The notes: generated by a model from the letters alone, not told the origin. DNA of 64,000 bases from Candidatus Poribacteria bacterium (GCA_028821605.1 JAPPFM010000049.1:62001-126000); one strand, 5' to 3'. Counted from the first letter of the stretch, positions 1-9,125 are shown. Made by a program: numbers and translations.

Positions 1-29
1 TAGGTTTAATCCAACTTACGCGCTGATAC

Positions 30-2696
30 TCAGGGGTTGAGTAGTGGTTCATAACTGTTGGTGTGTTCATGAATCCGTTGGCGTTCGCGATTGACATCGG
101 GATCTGCACGGCGGGGAATACCGGTGATTGCATCGACGGACTCGTCCGCCTTGAAACGTAGATAGAGTTTTTGCGATTGGGCGGCGAGTGACGGGTTCTT
201 GAGCGCACGGTAACAGCGCATCATGTTGTAGTGTGCGTCCAAATCTTCTGGATCCACAGTGAGCGTCTTCTGGAATTCAGCCAGCGCGGTTTCGTAGTTG
301 CGTTTCAGGAAGTGCATACGTCCAAGTTTATTCCGAACACGCGTGTCGCGTGGGAATTGCGCAGCGGCGTGCTGGAGATGTTCGATCGCTGCATCATAAT
401 TGCCATCCGTTTCTTGAACGAGGGCATAAAAGTAGTGGACTTTTGCGCGATGTGGATTTTCAGGGGGTAGCGTCTTCTGAATCTCAAATGCTTTTTCGAG
501 CATTACTTCTGCACCTTGCATGTCTCCTTCCTCAATTCGGGCTCTTGCTACATTTACCCACCCATCGAGGTATGTTGGCTCTATCTCAGTTACCTTCAGG
601 AATGCAGTCTCTGCGGCTTTCAGGTCGCCTTGCAGGAGAAGCCCGATGCCGTAGTCGTTCCACCTTTCGCGAGCGTTTTCAAGCTCTGATGGGGGCGGTA
701 CAGGGTTGATGCCTACTACCTTTAAAGTTGTTTTGGCGGATGCCATTTCGATAATTGGCAGGTTCGGGATCGCCTTGACTTTCCCCGCGACATCTGAGGT
801 ATCACCCGTCCAGACCCATTTACCGTCATCGTAACCTTTATCTACCTGAAAATCTGTGTCCTCTGGGTCGCGCACACCGGCGTAAGCCCACTGTGTGTGC
901 CACCAATTGAATTTACGGTAGTTGAGTTTCGCCTCCACTATGAGACGGTCCCCACAATCGGGTGGGATTTCGAGCCGATAGCGGACAGTATCGGCGGCAC
1001 CGGGTGGGATTGTGTTTGAATAGAGCACAGTTCGCATTGCCCAGGCGTTTCGTTTATTAATTAGGTTGCCGTGTGCATCAAGCATATAGGCGCGGTAAAA
1101 ATGCGCGCTCGGATCGACCGGTCCGTTTCCATCGGGCGCAGCGATTCTGCCGTTCCAGAAAACGACTTTTCCGTTTTCATCGGTGGCTTTTACCTCCAGC
1201 CAGATGTCGAAGGCATCGATCGTGCCAGTGGGGAAACGGTGTCCAACACCTCGTGTGCGGACTACGACATCAATCCGCGTGTCTTTACCTCGTGCGATTT
1301 CAGTCCCACTGCTTGGAATCGGTGTGCCGTCTTTGAAGAGATCCAACGTTACTACTTTATTCTGCAAAAACTCTGTTACAATTTTGAGTTGCTCTGGATG
1401 TTGATTCACAAAGGGTAATGCCGTGTTTGCTGCCGGAAAACGGTGGTTATGAACCTTGCCATTGATATTCCCCGCATCTGTAGAGGCGACAAGTGGCATG
1501 TGACAATCGACGCACTTTTTCGCCGTTTCGGGATAATAGAAGGACAACGCGCCTTGGTGAGAGACACCGCTTTTCTGCCACTGATCATAGTCGTTGAAGC
1601 CGCGTACCCATCGAAAATTGTTGACCGGTTCGTCCAGATGCACTTTATGGCAGGTTGAACAGAACTCAGCCGTGTTTTCACGATGGAAGGGTTTGAGGAA
1701 ACTCTTTTTGTGGGGTTCCGGGTCAAGTCGGATGAGGTAGTTATGCAGATTGCGGATGATGGGATTCTCACTGGCAGCAATGTCGTGCAGTGGTGGATAT
1801 TTAATCACGTATCCACTGTTCCCCATTGTGTCTTTGACTTTTTCGATGGAGTGGCACGCCGTGCAGGCGAGTCCTGCTTGCGCTGCAGGGGTGTGGAGGT
1901 TTTCACGAATAGGTCTGTCCATCACGCCGTTAAGTAGGATTGCTGGATCATGGCACCCGCCGCACCACTTAGAGGGTTGAATGCCGTTGACCTCCTGCAT
2001 ATAGACGATTGATTTACGATACCACTGGTTGTTGAAGGAGGAGAAGTGATGCGCGGATTCGTTCCACTGCCGATAGATGTCTGGATGGCATCCCTTGGTG
2101 GCGCAGGTCTCCGATGTGAGAAAGAAATCGGTTGGAATCAGCGCACCCGTCTCTGTTTCGACGGATGCGGGAAAGAAGTGCCCGGTCGTGCCGCCGCCTT
2201 CTTCGTACATACTCGTTGGAGGGAGTGCGGGGTTTTCGACGAGATAGGTTTCGTTCGGCAGATAGTGTTGCGTAAGTTTCGCACCTATCGGGAAAAGGAC
2301 GACAACAACCAGCACGCCGATGTTTATCTTTTTCAGCAATGGCGTAAGGAAGGCATGATCTCTCAGCAGGTGAATGCAGAGAAGAACACTCCCCGCGCTT
2401 ATACTGACGATGTGTGTGATGAGTAGCCACCGATAGGGGGTTGTTGCACCGACAATCATCAGATAGCTGCCACTGATGATGCCAACAACTATACCAATAC
2501 TCCCTACCTGTCCGAGTCTTGAGATTCGTTTCAATTGTCGGTAGAGGTAGATACTGAACGGAATTATTAGAAGAACACCAAGTCCAACGTGGAGTAGAAC
2601 GTTGAAGATATAAAAAAGCGTTGGTTCACCGAAGCTAAACAGATACGCGCTGTTGAGCAGCAGGATGAGGAAGACACAGAAGAAAATTTTTCGCAT
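30..2696 (-). CDS. Membrane-anchored multihaem cytochrome c with C-terminal TPRs
   Basis: 888 aa. The N-terminal ~145 residues contain four or five hydrophobic helices, so the protein is probably anchored in the inner membrane. A cytochrome c554/c552-like domain follows, with five haem-attachment motifs: an unusual CATKGCH (CX4CH, C198), then CGGCH (C245), CTACH (C278), CSTCH (C346) and CVDCH (C395). A beta-rich segment without haem motifs spans about 430-660. From about 690 to the end there are at least three to four TPR units (for example GNYDAAIEHLQHAAAQFP). Families with this layout carry out periplasmic electron transfer, but the donor and acceptor cannot be read from the sequence. It lies 44 bases downstream of a LolA-like gene on the same strand and may be the last gene of that operon. 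The stop is at 30-32, so the gene is complete. Confidence 0.85.
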   Translation of the reverse strand: MRKIFFCVFLILLLNSAYLFSFGEPTLFYIFNVLLHVGLGVLLIIPFSIYLYRQLKRISRLGQVGSIGIVVGIISGSYLMIVGATTPYRWLLITHIVSISAGSVLLCIHLLRDHAFLTPLLKKINIGVLVVVVLFPIGAKLTQHYLPNETYLVENPALPPTSMYEEGGGTTGHFFPASVETETGALIPTDFFLTSETCATKGCHPDIYRQWNESAHHFSSFNNQWYRKSIVYMQEVNGIQPSKWCGGCHDPAILLNGVMDRPIRENLHTPAAQAGLACTACHSIEKVKDTMGNSGYVIKYPPLHDIAASENPIIRNLHNYLIRLDPEPHKKSFLKPFHRENTAEFCSTCHKVHLDEPVNNFRWVRGFNDYDQWQKSGVSHQGALSFYYPETAKKCVDCHMPLVASTDAGNINGKVHNHRFPAANTALPFVNQHPEQLKIVTEFLQNKVVTLDLFKDGTPIPSSGTEIARGKDTRIDVVVRTRGVGHRFPTGTIDAFDIWLEVKATDENGKVVFWNGRIAAPDGNGPVDPSAHFYRAYMLDAHGNLINKRNAWAMRTVLYSNTIPPGAADTVRYRLEIPPDCGDRLIVEAKLNYRKFNWWHTQWAYAGVRDPEDTDFQVDKGYDDGKWVWTGDTSDVAGKVKAIPNLPIIEMASAKTTLKVVGINPVPPPSELENARERWNDYGIGLLLQGDLKAAETAFLKVTEIEPTYLDGWVNVARARIEEGDMQGAEVMLEKAFEIQKTLPPENPHRAKVHYFYALVQETDGNYDAAIEHLQHAAAQFPRDTRVRNKLGRMHFLKRNYETALAEFQKTLTVDPEDLDAHYNMMRCYRALKNPSLAAQSQKLYLRFKADESVDAITGIPRRADPDVNRERQRIHEHTNSYEPLLNP

Positions 2697-2740
2697 TTTT
2701 TAAGTTGTAGTACACTGCTATAGCTGCTTGGCTGAGTAGA

Positions 2741-3688
2741 TTATTGATCCTTGATGGGGTCTGTAGGTCGCGGGAGTAGCTCTCCGTATTGTTTGAGGAA
2801 TTCTTCTTTGGACAAGGTCTGACGGTTCACCCGAACCATTGCACCATCAGGCAAATCAACAATGAATGTCTCTGGTGGTATGGTGTGGTTCACTTTGAAA
2901 TCCTTTACCTCCAGCGTCTGCCGGGAAATTATAGGGTACGTCGCTTGGAAGTCGAGCCAAGCATATTCATTAAGGACTGATTTGGGGAACCAGATTTCTC
3001 CGAGTTTCTGATAGGAGACTGTTGTGCGGTCGATAGTGAGTGCCTCCATCGGAATATCGCTGTCCAGCGCATCTACGGGACGTGGAAATTGGCTTTCATG
3101 TTTGAGGTATCGAAACCCTCGCTCGGGTGCGATCCAAATCTTTTCAGATATATCTCCCTGTTTTGCTTCCAAGACGTAACATAGTGTTCCGTTGATAAAC
3201 TCGCGTCCTGTAATATGAAAGTTCTCGCTCTTAAGATAGGTCGCTAAATCTTTGTGTCCTAAGGTGAGCCAATGTCTCGGATCCATTGGTGATTTAATTA
3301 CAACAGGTGCCTGGGGTCCCGGATTAAAGTAGTAATTAGGGTGCCTTTTGGCGTGCGGATCAATTTCCCAATATGCCATTGGTGTAAGTATTACAGTTGT
3401 TCTCGGTGAATCGAAGCGAGTATTTTCTGAGTCAAAAGTGATACGCTCCTTAGAAATATGGAGATCATCATCGAAGGGAGGTTGCCCATCGGTATAAACG
3501 ACTTCTCCTTCACCAGATTTGAGCAGTGCATGGTGATGTTTGATGGCTGCTAAAAGTGCCTCGAAATCAAGTGCATCTTCTGCTATGTCTTGTGACGGTG
3601 TTTCCTGTGCGAATGCTGTTGTGAGGCACGCGAAAAAAGCAAAACAGAAAAGTAGGAAACGATTCGGCTTCATATTTAAAACAAACAT
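2741..3688 (-). CDS. Secreted LolA/RseB-like protein, copy 2
   Basis: 315 aa with an N-terminal signal peptide (hydrophobic stretch ending FAQ, cleavage near residue 27). The mature part is beta-rich with a conserved core (YVLEAKQGD, KIWIAPERGFRYLKHE) and a late PPETFIVDLPDG segment. That pattern resembles outer-membrane lipoprotein-sorting (LolA) and RseB/MucB folds; this is inferred from pattern, not from a search. The start at 3688 is preceded by AGGAGT at 7 bases, which supports it over the internal Met at residue 6. It is clearly paralogous to the protein at 4552-5460, and each copy sits downstream of a protein ending in the same EIEEKIP domain, so a two-gene unit has been duplicated. 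RseB-like proteins control ECF sigma factors from the periplasm, which would fit the neighbouring sigma fusion. Confidence 0.75.
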   Translation of the reverse strand: MFVLNMKPNRFLLFCFAFFACLTTAFAQETPSQDIAEDALDFEALLAAIKHHHALLKSGEGEVVYTDGQPPFDDDLHISKERITFDSENTRFDSPRTTVILTPMAYWEIDPHAKRHPNYYFNPGPQAPVVIKSPMDPRHWLTLGHKDLATYLKSENFHITGREFINGTLCYVLEAKQGDISEKIWIAPERGFRYLKHESQFPRPVDALDSDIPMEALTIDRTTVSYQKLGEIWFPKSVLNEYAWLDFQATYPIISRQTLEVKDFKVNHTIPPETFIVDLPDGAMVRVNRQTLSKEEFLKQYGELLPRPTDPIKDQ

Positions 3689-3719
3689 CGTTTTACTCCT
3701 AATCTCTCTTAAGCAAGGT

Positions 3720-4400
3720 TTATTGAGATGTTCCGCCGTAGGTAACCCGCATCGGCAGGGGTTCCATCAGTTCAGAGATCCATCCGCCGCGCAGTAGCGG
3801 ATTTTCCTCCACACCTGTCACTTTCAAATATGAGACATAGCGCGGAATTTTCTGACGTGATGCTTCGTGGAAAAGCCGCTTTACCTCTGCCCACGTCTCA
3901 TCGCGCCAAGCAGCAATCTCAGGAGACTTCCGTGCCATTCCATCTGTACTTCGCAGTTCGGTGTAGAGTTCCACCGCTTTGGTTAAGTTCGTGTGAATTT
4001 CCTCCTCAAGCACCGGAATTTTTTCTTCAATTTCAGCGAGCGTCAATCCAAAGAACCGTTCTTCTTCAGGCGCAGTATCGGTTTCTATATCAGTGAATGG
4101 AGTGATTTCTTCAGTCTGTACCTCCGCTTCAGAAAATTGTGTATCTTCCGATATGAAATCTCCAGAATCTATAGACACATCGGAATCCGTAGGTGTAGAA
4201 ACGATCTGTGTTTTATCAATGTCTTGGTTCGTTTGCGCCTTTTGCTTGTCTGCAGACTGGGTCTTAGCGCGCTTTGCTGGCACGGTAATCTTATAGATCT
4301 TTATCGTTTCTTGCGGCTGATTTGCTCTGTGGACCAGAATACCAAAGAGGACCACTACGCAAAGCAATACGCCTCCCCAAAATAGTTTCGATTTAAACAT
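3720..4400 (-). CDS. Single-pass membrane protein, sigma-less paralogue of the sigma fusion
   Basis: 226 aa from the ATG at 4400, which has AAGGAG 9 bases upstream; the 36 codons further upstream have no such signal. One transmembrane helix lies at about 7-27 (LFWGGVLLCVVVLFGILVH), followed by an acidic, low-complexity linker. The ~110-residue C-terminal domain (FFGLTLAEIEEKIP, TKAVELYTELRSTDGMA, GGWISELMEPLPM) is highly similar to the C-terminus of the sigma fusion at 5476-6798. It therefore looks like that protein without sigma regions 2 and 4, placed in the same way before a LolA-like gene (31-base gap). It could be an anti-sigma-like or sensor partner, but the C-terminal domain is not one I recognise. 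151 bases separate it from the upstream gene. Confidence 0.72.
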   Translation of the reverse strand: MFKSKLFWGGVLLCVVVLFGILVHRANQPQETIKIYKITVPAKRAKTQSADKQKAQTNQDIDKTQIVSTPTDSDVSIDSGDFISEDTQFSEAEVQTEEITPFTDIETDTAPEEERFFGLTLAEIEEKIPVLEEEIHTNLTKAVELYTELRSTDGMARKSPEIAAWRDETWAEVKRLFHEASRQKIPRYVSYLKVTGVEENPLLRGGWISELMEPLPMRVTYGGTSQ

Positions 4401-4551
4401 GATAAAATGCTCCTTAACGTAGCACAGAGATAAATTCTGATTTGATAGCAGAATTTGTGTGTGGGTAGGAGCTGCAGTTATTTTACTAAACAACTCCAGC
4501 AAAGTCAAGACGAAAACAACACAGGGTCATTAACATGAACAGTCAGATTTC

Positions 4552-5460
4552 CTACAGCTGCCCGTAGCGTTTGAGGAATTCCTGTTTGGTCAATGCCTTA
4601 CTAATTCCATCCACCTTAATCATGGCATCCTCAGGAAGGTCAACAGTGAATGTCTCTGGTGGTAGGTCGTGATTCAGTTTGAAGTTCTTTATTTTCAGCA
4701 TCCGTTGGGAAATTATGGGATCCGCTGGCTTGAAATCGAGCCACGCGTATTCAATAAAGACGGCTTTAGGGAACCATATCTCTCCGTGTTGCTGATAGGT
4801 GATTGTCGTACGAAAGACGGTGAGAGCCTCCATTGGAATATCGCTATCCAGAGCGTCTACGGGGGTGGGTTGTTGGATTTCATATTTTAGGTGTCGGAAT
4901 CCACGTTCGGGTGCGATCCAAATCCTTTTAGATCGATCCTCCTGTTTTGCTTCCAAGACGTAACACAGCGTCCCGTTGAAAACTTCACGACCTATGATAT
5001 GGAAGTTGTTTTCCCTTAGATAGGTTGCTAAACCTTTGTCTACCCAAGTGAGGAATCGTCTTGGATCCATGTGTTCGTGATATGATTGAGGTTTCGTGCT
5101 AAAGTAGTAGTCAGGTTTTCCGTTACGACGGACGATTTCCCACATTGTGGTTGGTGTAAGGATAGTCGTTCTTCTTGGTGAATCGAAACGAGTATTTTCT
5201 GAATCGAAAACGATGCGAAGCGTAACAATACGAGGATCAATATTGAGTGGGGGTTCTCCAGAGATATGAACAACTACGCCTTCGCCGGATTTAAGCGGTG
5301 TATCAGTTTGTTTGATGGCTACTAAAAGTGACTCAAAGTCAAGAGTTTCTTCTTCTGTGTCTTGTGAGGGTGTTCCCTGTGCAAATGCCATTGTGAGACA
5401 CAAGAAAAAAGCAAAACAGGAGAGTAAGAAACGATTCGGCTTCATATTTAAAAGGGACAC
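4552..5460 (-). CDS. Secreted LolA/RseB-like protein, copy 1
   Basis: 302 aa and a paralogue of the 2741-3688 product over its full length, including the leader (MKPNRFLLSCFAFFLCLTMA) and the core KRIWIAPERGFRHLKYE. The predicted start is a GTG at 5460 with AAGGAG 6 bases upstream; an ATG five codons later is the alternative. A signal peptide ends near FAQG, so the protein should be periplasmic or surface-exposed. It starts 15 bases after the sigma-fusion gene stops, so the two are almost certainly co-transcribed. The fold resemblance to LolA or RseB is inferred. A regulatory role (ligand or stress sensing for the sigma fusion) is more likely than lipoprotein carriage, because LolA genes do not normally sit beside ECF sigma genes in duplicate. 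Confidence 0.75.
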   Translation of the reverse strand: MSLLNMKPNRFLLSCFAFFLCLTMAFAQGTPSQDTEEETLDFESLLVAIKQTDTPLKSGEGVVVHISGEPPLNIDPRIVTLRIVFDSENTRFDSPRRTTILTPTTMWEIVRRNGKPDYYFSTKPQSYHEHMDPRRFLTWVDKGLATYLRENNFHIIGREVFNGTLCYVLEAKQEDRSKRIWIAPERGFRHLKYEIQQPTPVDALDSDIPMEALTVFRTTITYQQHGEIWFPKAVFIEYAWLDFKPADPIISQRMLKIKNFKLNHDLPPETFTVDLPEDAMIKVDGISKALTKQEFLKRYGQL

Positions 5461-5475
5461 GGTTTTCTCCTTGGT

Positions 5476-6798
5476 TCAGTTTTCATTGAGGGAATTCTTA
5501 GCATCGTCTTGATTAGCGGGTATATCAGATGCGTTACCCGGTTCAACCCCCATTGGCAAAGGTTCCATCAGTTCATAGATCCATCCGCCGGGGAGTATTG
5601 GATCTTTCTCCACACCTGTTACCTTCAAAAAAGATCTATATCTCAGAATTTTTCCGGTATAAGCGAGATCTTGGAACAGTCGCTTCACCTCTTGCCATGT
5701 TTCATCGCGCCAAGCGGCAATTTCGGGTGATGCCCCTGCCATTCCATCTGTGCTTCTTAGTTCAGTGTAAAGTTCCACCGCCTTGGTGAGATTGGTTCGG
5801 ATTTCCTCCTCAAGCTCAGGGATTTTCTCTTCAATTTCAGCAAGTGTTAGCCCGAAGAACCGTTTTTCAGATTGAGGAATGCTTAGATTTTCAGAATCAG
5901 TGGACACATTTGTGCTATTGTTCTTACCGCGAATAACAGTCTGTCCGATCTGATTTCGCAGTGCCAATTTTGCATCAATATCAAGGACGATGGGCGCATC
6001 AACAATTTCAATTGTAGGTTCGGATTGTGCCTCGAAACTATACGGTTTCTGGTAGTGAGCAAGGTATTGATTGCCGACACTGAGTGCCAACATAACCAAA
6101 ATAGCAGCCGTGCCAAAAGCCGCCCACGGCACCAGGGGTTTCCCAATTGGGGGAGGGGATATTGGTTTGATGTTGGCAACTTGTCGGCTGATGCTCTCCA
6201 TTAGATGAGTCGGTAATTGGAGGCTACCGAGTATCTCCTGAATCAAGAGTTCTTCCCTTTCCTGTAAACGCTTTCGCGCCCGACGGAGCCGACTGTTAAT
6301 CGTGTTCATTGATACACCTAAAAACTTGCCAATCTCTTTCGGTTTCATTTCGCCAAGATAATAAAGGGTCACTACCGTGCGTTCGCTCTCTGGCAGCCTT
6401 TTCAGAAGTTTTTTGACGATTTCGTGACGGTGCTCGGTAGTTTCTGTTTCTCGTTGCTCCGATACATGATGTGTGTAAGAGGATTCGTCTATTTCTCTCA
6501 CAGGTGTATCCTCCAGCGATTGTATCGCGGGTTTCTTTTTTTGAATCCATCTGTTGCAAAGGTTGTTTGCAATGACATAAAGCCATCCAGCGAATTGATT
6601 GGGATTTTTCAGCGTCGCAAGGTTCTTGTATGCCTGAAGGAAGGTATCTTGCGTAATTTCTTCAGCGAAGTGGAAATCACCAATCCTGCGCCACGCAAGC
6701 GCGTGGACACCCTTTTGGTACTTTCCGACTAAGGTAGTGAACGCCTCGTCGTCACCTGACAAGATTCTCCGAATCAGTTGAACGTCGTCTTTTTCCAT
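5476..6798 (-). CDS. ECF sigma factor fused to a membrane and extracytoplasmic domain
   Basis: 440 aa. Residues ~10-90 are sigma-70 region 2 (EEITQDTFLQAYKNL, FAGWLYVIANNLCNRW) and ~128-182 are region 4 with a helix-turn-helix (LPESERTVVTLYYLGE, KEIGKFLGVSMNTINSRLRRARKRL). A single transmembrane helix follows at ~224-243. The ~195 residues after it should be extracytoplasmic and end in the FFGLTLAEIEEKIP domain shared with the 3720-4400 product. Canonical ECF sigmas are ~180-200 aa, so this is a fusion that may carry its own membrane tether or anti-sigma function. GGAG lies 7 bases before the ATG. It leads a run of five same-strand genes down to position 30. The promoter region upstream holds MITE-like repeats. 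The sigma call is firm; the role of the tail is unknown. Confidence 0.88.
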   Translation of the reverse strand: MEKDDVQLIRRILSGDDEAFTTLVGKYQKGVHALAWRRIGDFHFAEEITQDTFLQAYKNLATLKNPNQFAGWLYVIANNLCNRWIQKKKPAIQSLEDTPVREIDESSYTHHVSEQRETETTEHRHEIVKKLLKRLPESERTVVTLYYLGEMKPKEIGKFLGVSMNTINSRLRRARKRLQEREELLIQEILGSLQLPTHLMESISRQVANIKPISPPPIGKPLVPWAAFGTAAILVMLALSVGNQYLAHYQKPYSFEAQSEPTIEIVDAPIVLDIDAKLALRNQIGQTVIRGKNNSTNVSTDSENLSIPQSEKRFFGLTLAEIEEKIPELEEEIRTNLTKAVELYTELRSTDGMAGASPEIAAWRDETWQEVKRLFQDLAYTGKILRYRSFLKVTGVEKDPILPGGWIYELMEPLPMGVEPGNASDIPANQDDAKNSLNEN

Positions 6799-6887
6799 CA
6801 GGATTCTCCATCATTATCGATGAAAGAGTTGATTGTGCGTATATTCTTGTCGCTTGGGTAGGCGCGGCACTGAAACAGATACGGTTC

Positions 6888-7033
6888 TTTATAGTAAAAC
6901 CCGTAATTAACTACACACCAACGCAAGGGCGAGGTTACTACGAAGAAACACCCCAGCAAAAACTCCCTCGCCAGCGGCGGTGGGTGCTTGTTCCTTGACG
7001 AACTGTAAACATATTTTCGGATTTCGCTATAAT
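6888..7033. repeat. MITE-like element A in a gene desert
   Basis: The segment begins TTTATAGTAAAACCCG and ends with a related inverted end (TTCGGATTTCGCTATAA). It contains a GAAACACCCCAGCAAA block and a GC-rich CTCGCCAGCGGCGG core. It has no coding capacity and resembles element B (7119-7239) and the element at 16730-16839, so it is probably a non-autonomous miniature element. The whole stretch 6799-7329 holds no gene that I can support. Confidence 0.5.
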
Positions 7034-7118
7034 ACCGAACTATGCATGCTACCCTCTTTAATTATTAAAGATACAATTTAGGGGCAGAAAATGTGCATAA
7101 TTTTTAGGAAGGACGGAA

Positions 7119-7239
7119 TTTTATAGTAAAACCCGAAGATATATAGGCAGTCGGTCAGCAAACGAACCCCACCGCCGCTGGCGAGGATTGTATCCTCGCC
7201 TCCCCGCAATATCTACGTAATTATGGGTTTTACTATAAT
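7119..7239. repeat. MITE-like element B with clear terminal inverted repeats
   Basis: ATTTTATAGTAAAACCC at 7119 is mirrored by GGGTTTTACTATAAT ending at 7239, giving near-perfect inverted ends about 15 bases long. Between them lie CCACCGCCGCTGGCGAGG and a short GAGGattgtatCCTC hairpin. No reading frame fits inside. The right end lies 90 bases beyond the stop codon of the SDR gene. Confidence 0.6.
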
Positions 7240-7329
7240 CTGAGAATTGGGACTTGTTGTGCGAATGATAAGTTGTCGTATAAAATTCGTATACAAGGAT
7301 TGCTGAATTTACTTGTGAAATGGTTGTCT

Positions 7330-8079
7330 TTATCCAGCGGTATAACCGCCATCAATTGGTAGGGCAATCCCTGTAACGAATGCGGATTCGTCGGAGGCGA
7401 GGTATAGCGCGCCGTAGGCAATCTCTTCGGGCTGGGCGAGTCGCCGCATCGGATGCTTGTCCGCAAGCGTCTTATATTCCTCTGGCGTTTTGATAACACC
7501 GGCGACTAACGGCGTTTCAACGAAACCGGGACAGATACAGTTGACTCGGATATTGTCCTCTGCGTAGTCGAGTGCCATTCCACGGGTGAGATTTGTCACG
7601 CCACCTTTGGAGGCAACGTAGGCTGCCCGAACGTCTGCACCGACAAGGCCGTAGATGGAGGACAGGTTGATAATGGAGCCACCGCCGTTTTTCTGCATGG
7701 CAGGGATTGCTGCCTTGGCACAGAGGTAGACACCGGTGAGATTGACATCTAAACAACGATGCCAGTCCGCTTCCGGCAGATCGCCAACGGGGAGTCGCAT
7801 TGCGATTCCGGCACTGCTCAACAAAATATCCAATTTTCCGTATCTGCTGACGGTTTCCTGCACCATCCGTTCGGTATGGTCTGAAATTGTCACGTCGGTT
7901 TGGACATAGGTTGCTTCGTTGCCCGCATCTCGGATGGTAGCAACGGTCTGGTTCGCGCCGTCTTCGTCGATGTCCGCGACGACTACTTTTGCGCCGTGTT
8001 CGGCAAACAGGATCGCTGTGGCTTTTCCAATGCCGGATGCGGCACCTGTCGTGATGGCTACTTTATCTTTGAGTCGCAT
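7330..8079 (-). CDS. Short-chain dehydrogenase/reductase (SDR)
   Basis: 249 aa, the standard length of a classical SDR: an NAD(P)-dependent oxidoreductase acting in the cytoplasm. Visible motifs are TGAASGIG (residues 11-18, cofactor binding), D37 in VVADID (favours NAD), the catalytic SSIYG serine, YVASK (Tyr and Lys) and PGFVETP. The usual NNAG is SSAG here, a minor deviation. It starts 3 bases after the stop of the FAH-family gene, so the two form an operon. SDR/FAH pairs are common in sugar-acid degradation (for example L-fuconate or 2-keto-3-deoxy acid routes). That pathway is inferred from context only; the substrate is not readable. Confidence 0.9.
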   Translation of the reverse strand: MRLKDKVAITTGAASGIGKATAILFAEHGAKVVVADIDEDGANQTVATIRDAGNEATYVQTDVTISDHTERMVQETVSRYGKLDILLSSAGIAMRLPVGDLPEADWHRCLDVNLTGVYLCAKAAIPAMQKNGGGSIINLSSIYGLVGADVRAAYVASKGGVTNLTRGMALDYAEDNIRVNCICPGFVETPLVAGVIKTPEEYKTLADKHPMRRLAQPEEIAYGALYLASDESAFVTGIALPIDGGYTAG

Positions 8080-8082
8080 ATT

Positions 8083-9024
8083 TCAAAGACCTTTTTCGGT
8101 CCATTCTGCCGGATTCACTTCCGGTTCACCGATTCGGTTTCTGAGCACGCCGATGTTTTCGACTTCAAGTTCAATCACATCACCGGGTTGAATCCAACGA
8201 TTGAGTTCCCACCCACATCCTTTTCCAACAGTACCGGAGCCTAAAAACTCGCCTGGATGGAGCGTCTCTGATTGTGAAACAAACGAAATCATCTCAGCGA
8301 AGGAGTAATACATATCCGATGTACTTCCGTCTGCCCAGACCTCGCCGTTGATTCTGGCAATCATTCGGAGGTTGTACGGGTCATCAATTTCATCTGGTGT
8401 AACGAGACAGGGCCCCATGATATTGCTGTTATCAAAGTCCTTTCCTTTGGCGGGACCGAGTGCCAACGTCATGTGCCGGAATTGGATGTCACGAGCACTA
8501 ATATCGTTGTAAACGGTATAGCCAGCGATGTATTCCGGAGCTTCTTTTATTGAGATATTTTTCCCAGTTTTGCCGATATAGATCCCCCACTCCAGTTCAA
8601 AATCGAGTTTCTCGGTATAGTTGGGCCACGTAACGAGAGCTTCGTGCCCAGCGATGGAAGATGGGCTTGTGCTGCCGCGATAGTAATTGGGCAGTTTAAA
8701 CCACTCTTGCGAGATTTCTTTACCGGTAATGCGTGAGGCGGCATCCATGTGGGTTTTGAATACACCGAAATCTCGCAGACTTGCCGGACGCGGGAACGGC
8801 GCGAGCAGCTGCACGTCGGCAACAGAGAAGATACTGTCGGAGGTATCAGCACTGTTAGCAGCCTGATCAATATGTTTTTGTGCGTCAGCGATGCAATTCT
8901 GTTCAAAGAACTGGATCATGTCTGGGGCAACTGCCGTGAGGTCAACGATTTGGTCGCCGGTAATCCACGCACCGAGTCTTGGTGCGCTATCTGTCGATTT
9001 GGTTTGAAAGGTAACAAGTCTCAT
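8083..9024 (-). CDS. Fumarylacetoacetate hydrolase (FAH) family protein
   Basis: 313 aa. The C-terminal two thirds match the FAH fold: DFELEWGIYIG supplies the metal-binding Glu pair, and GYTVYNDISARDIQ and KGKDFDNSNIMGPCLVTPDEI follow, with GSGTVGKGCGWELN and QPGDVIELEVENIG near the end. Such enzymes cleave or hydrate 2-keto or acylpyruvate-type substrates with Mg2+. The N-terminal ~75 residues are the usual smaller domain (TKSTDSAPRLGAWI). The Shine-Dalgarno is weak (AGAAGA). It is transcribed with the SDR downstream; together they suggest a small catabolic operon for a sugar acid, which is inferred. Confidence 0.88.
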   Translation of the reverse strand: MRLVTFQTKSTDSAPRLGAWITGDQIVDLTAVAPDMIQFFEQNCIADAQKHIDQAANSADTSDSIFSVADVQLLAPFPRPASLRDFGVFKTHMDAASRITGKEISQEWFKLPNYYRGSTSPSSIAGHEALVTWPNYTEKLDFELEWGIYIGKTGKNISIKEAPEYIAGYTVYNDISARDIQFRHMTLALGPAKGKDFDNSNIMGPCLVTPDEIDDPYNLRMIARINGEVWADGSTSDMYYSFAEMISFVSQSETLHPGEFLGSGTVGKGCGWELNRWIQPGDVIELEVENIGVLRNRIGEPEVNPAEWTEKGL

Positions 9025-9125
9025 AAGTCTTCTTTTTTAGAGGATTGTGCCTCCCTGTTCAAATGATTTCGTAGTGTTGATTATACGATGAATGCATTTA
9101 GAAATCAATATTTTTAAATTTTGTC

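Noticed and set aside
2014-2430. 138-codon frame on the minus strand inside the cytochrome gene
   Set aside because: It is in another frame of the same strand as the cytochrome and rich in Arg/Ser/His, with no motif.
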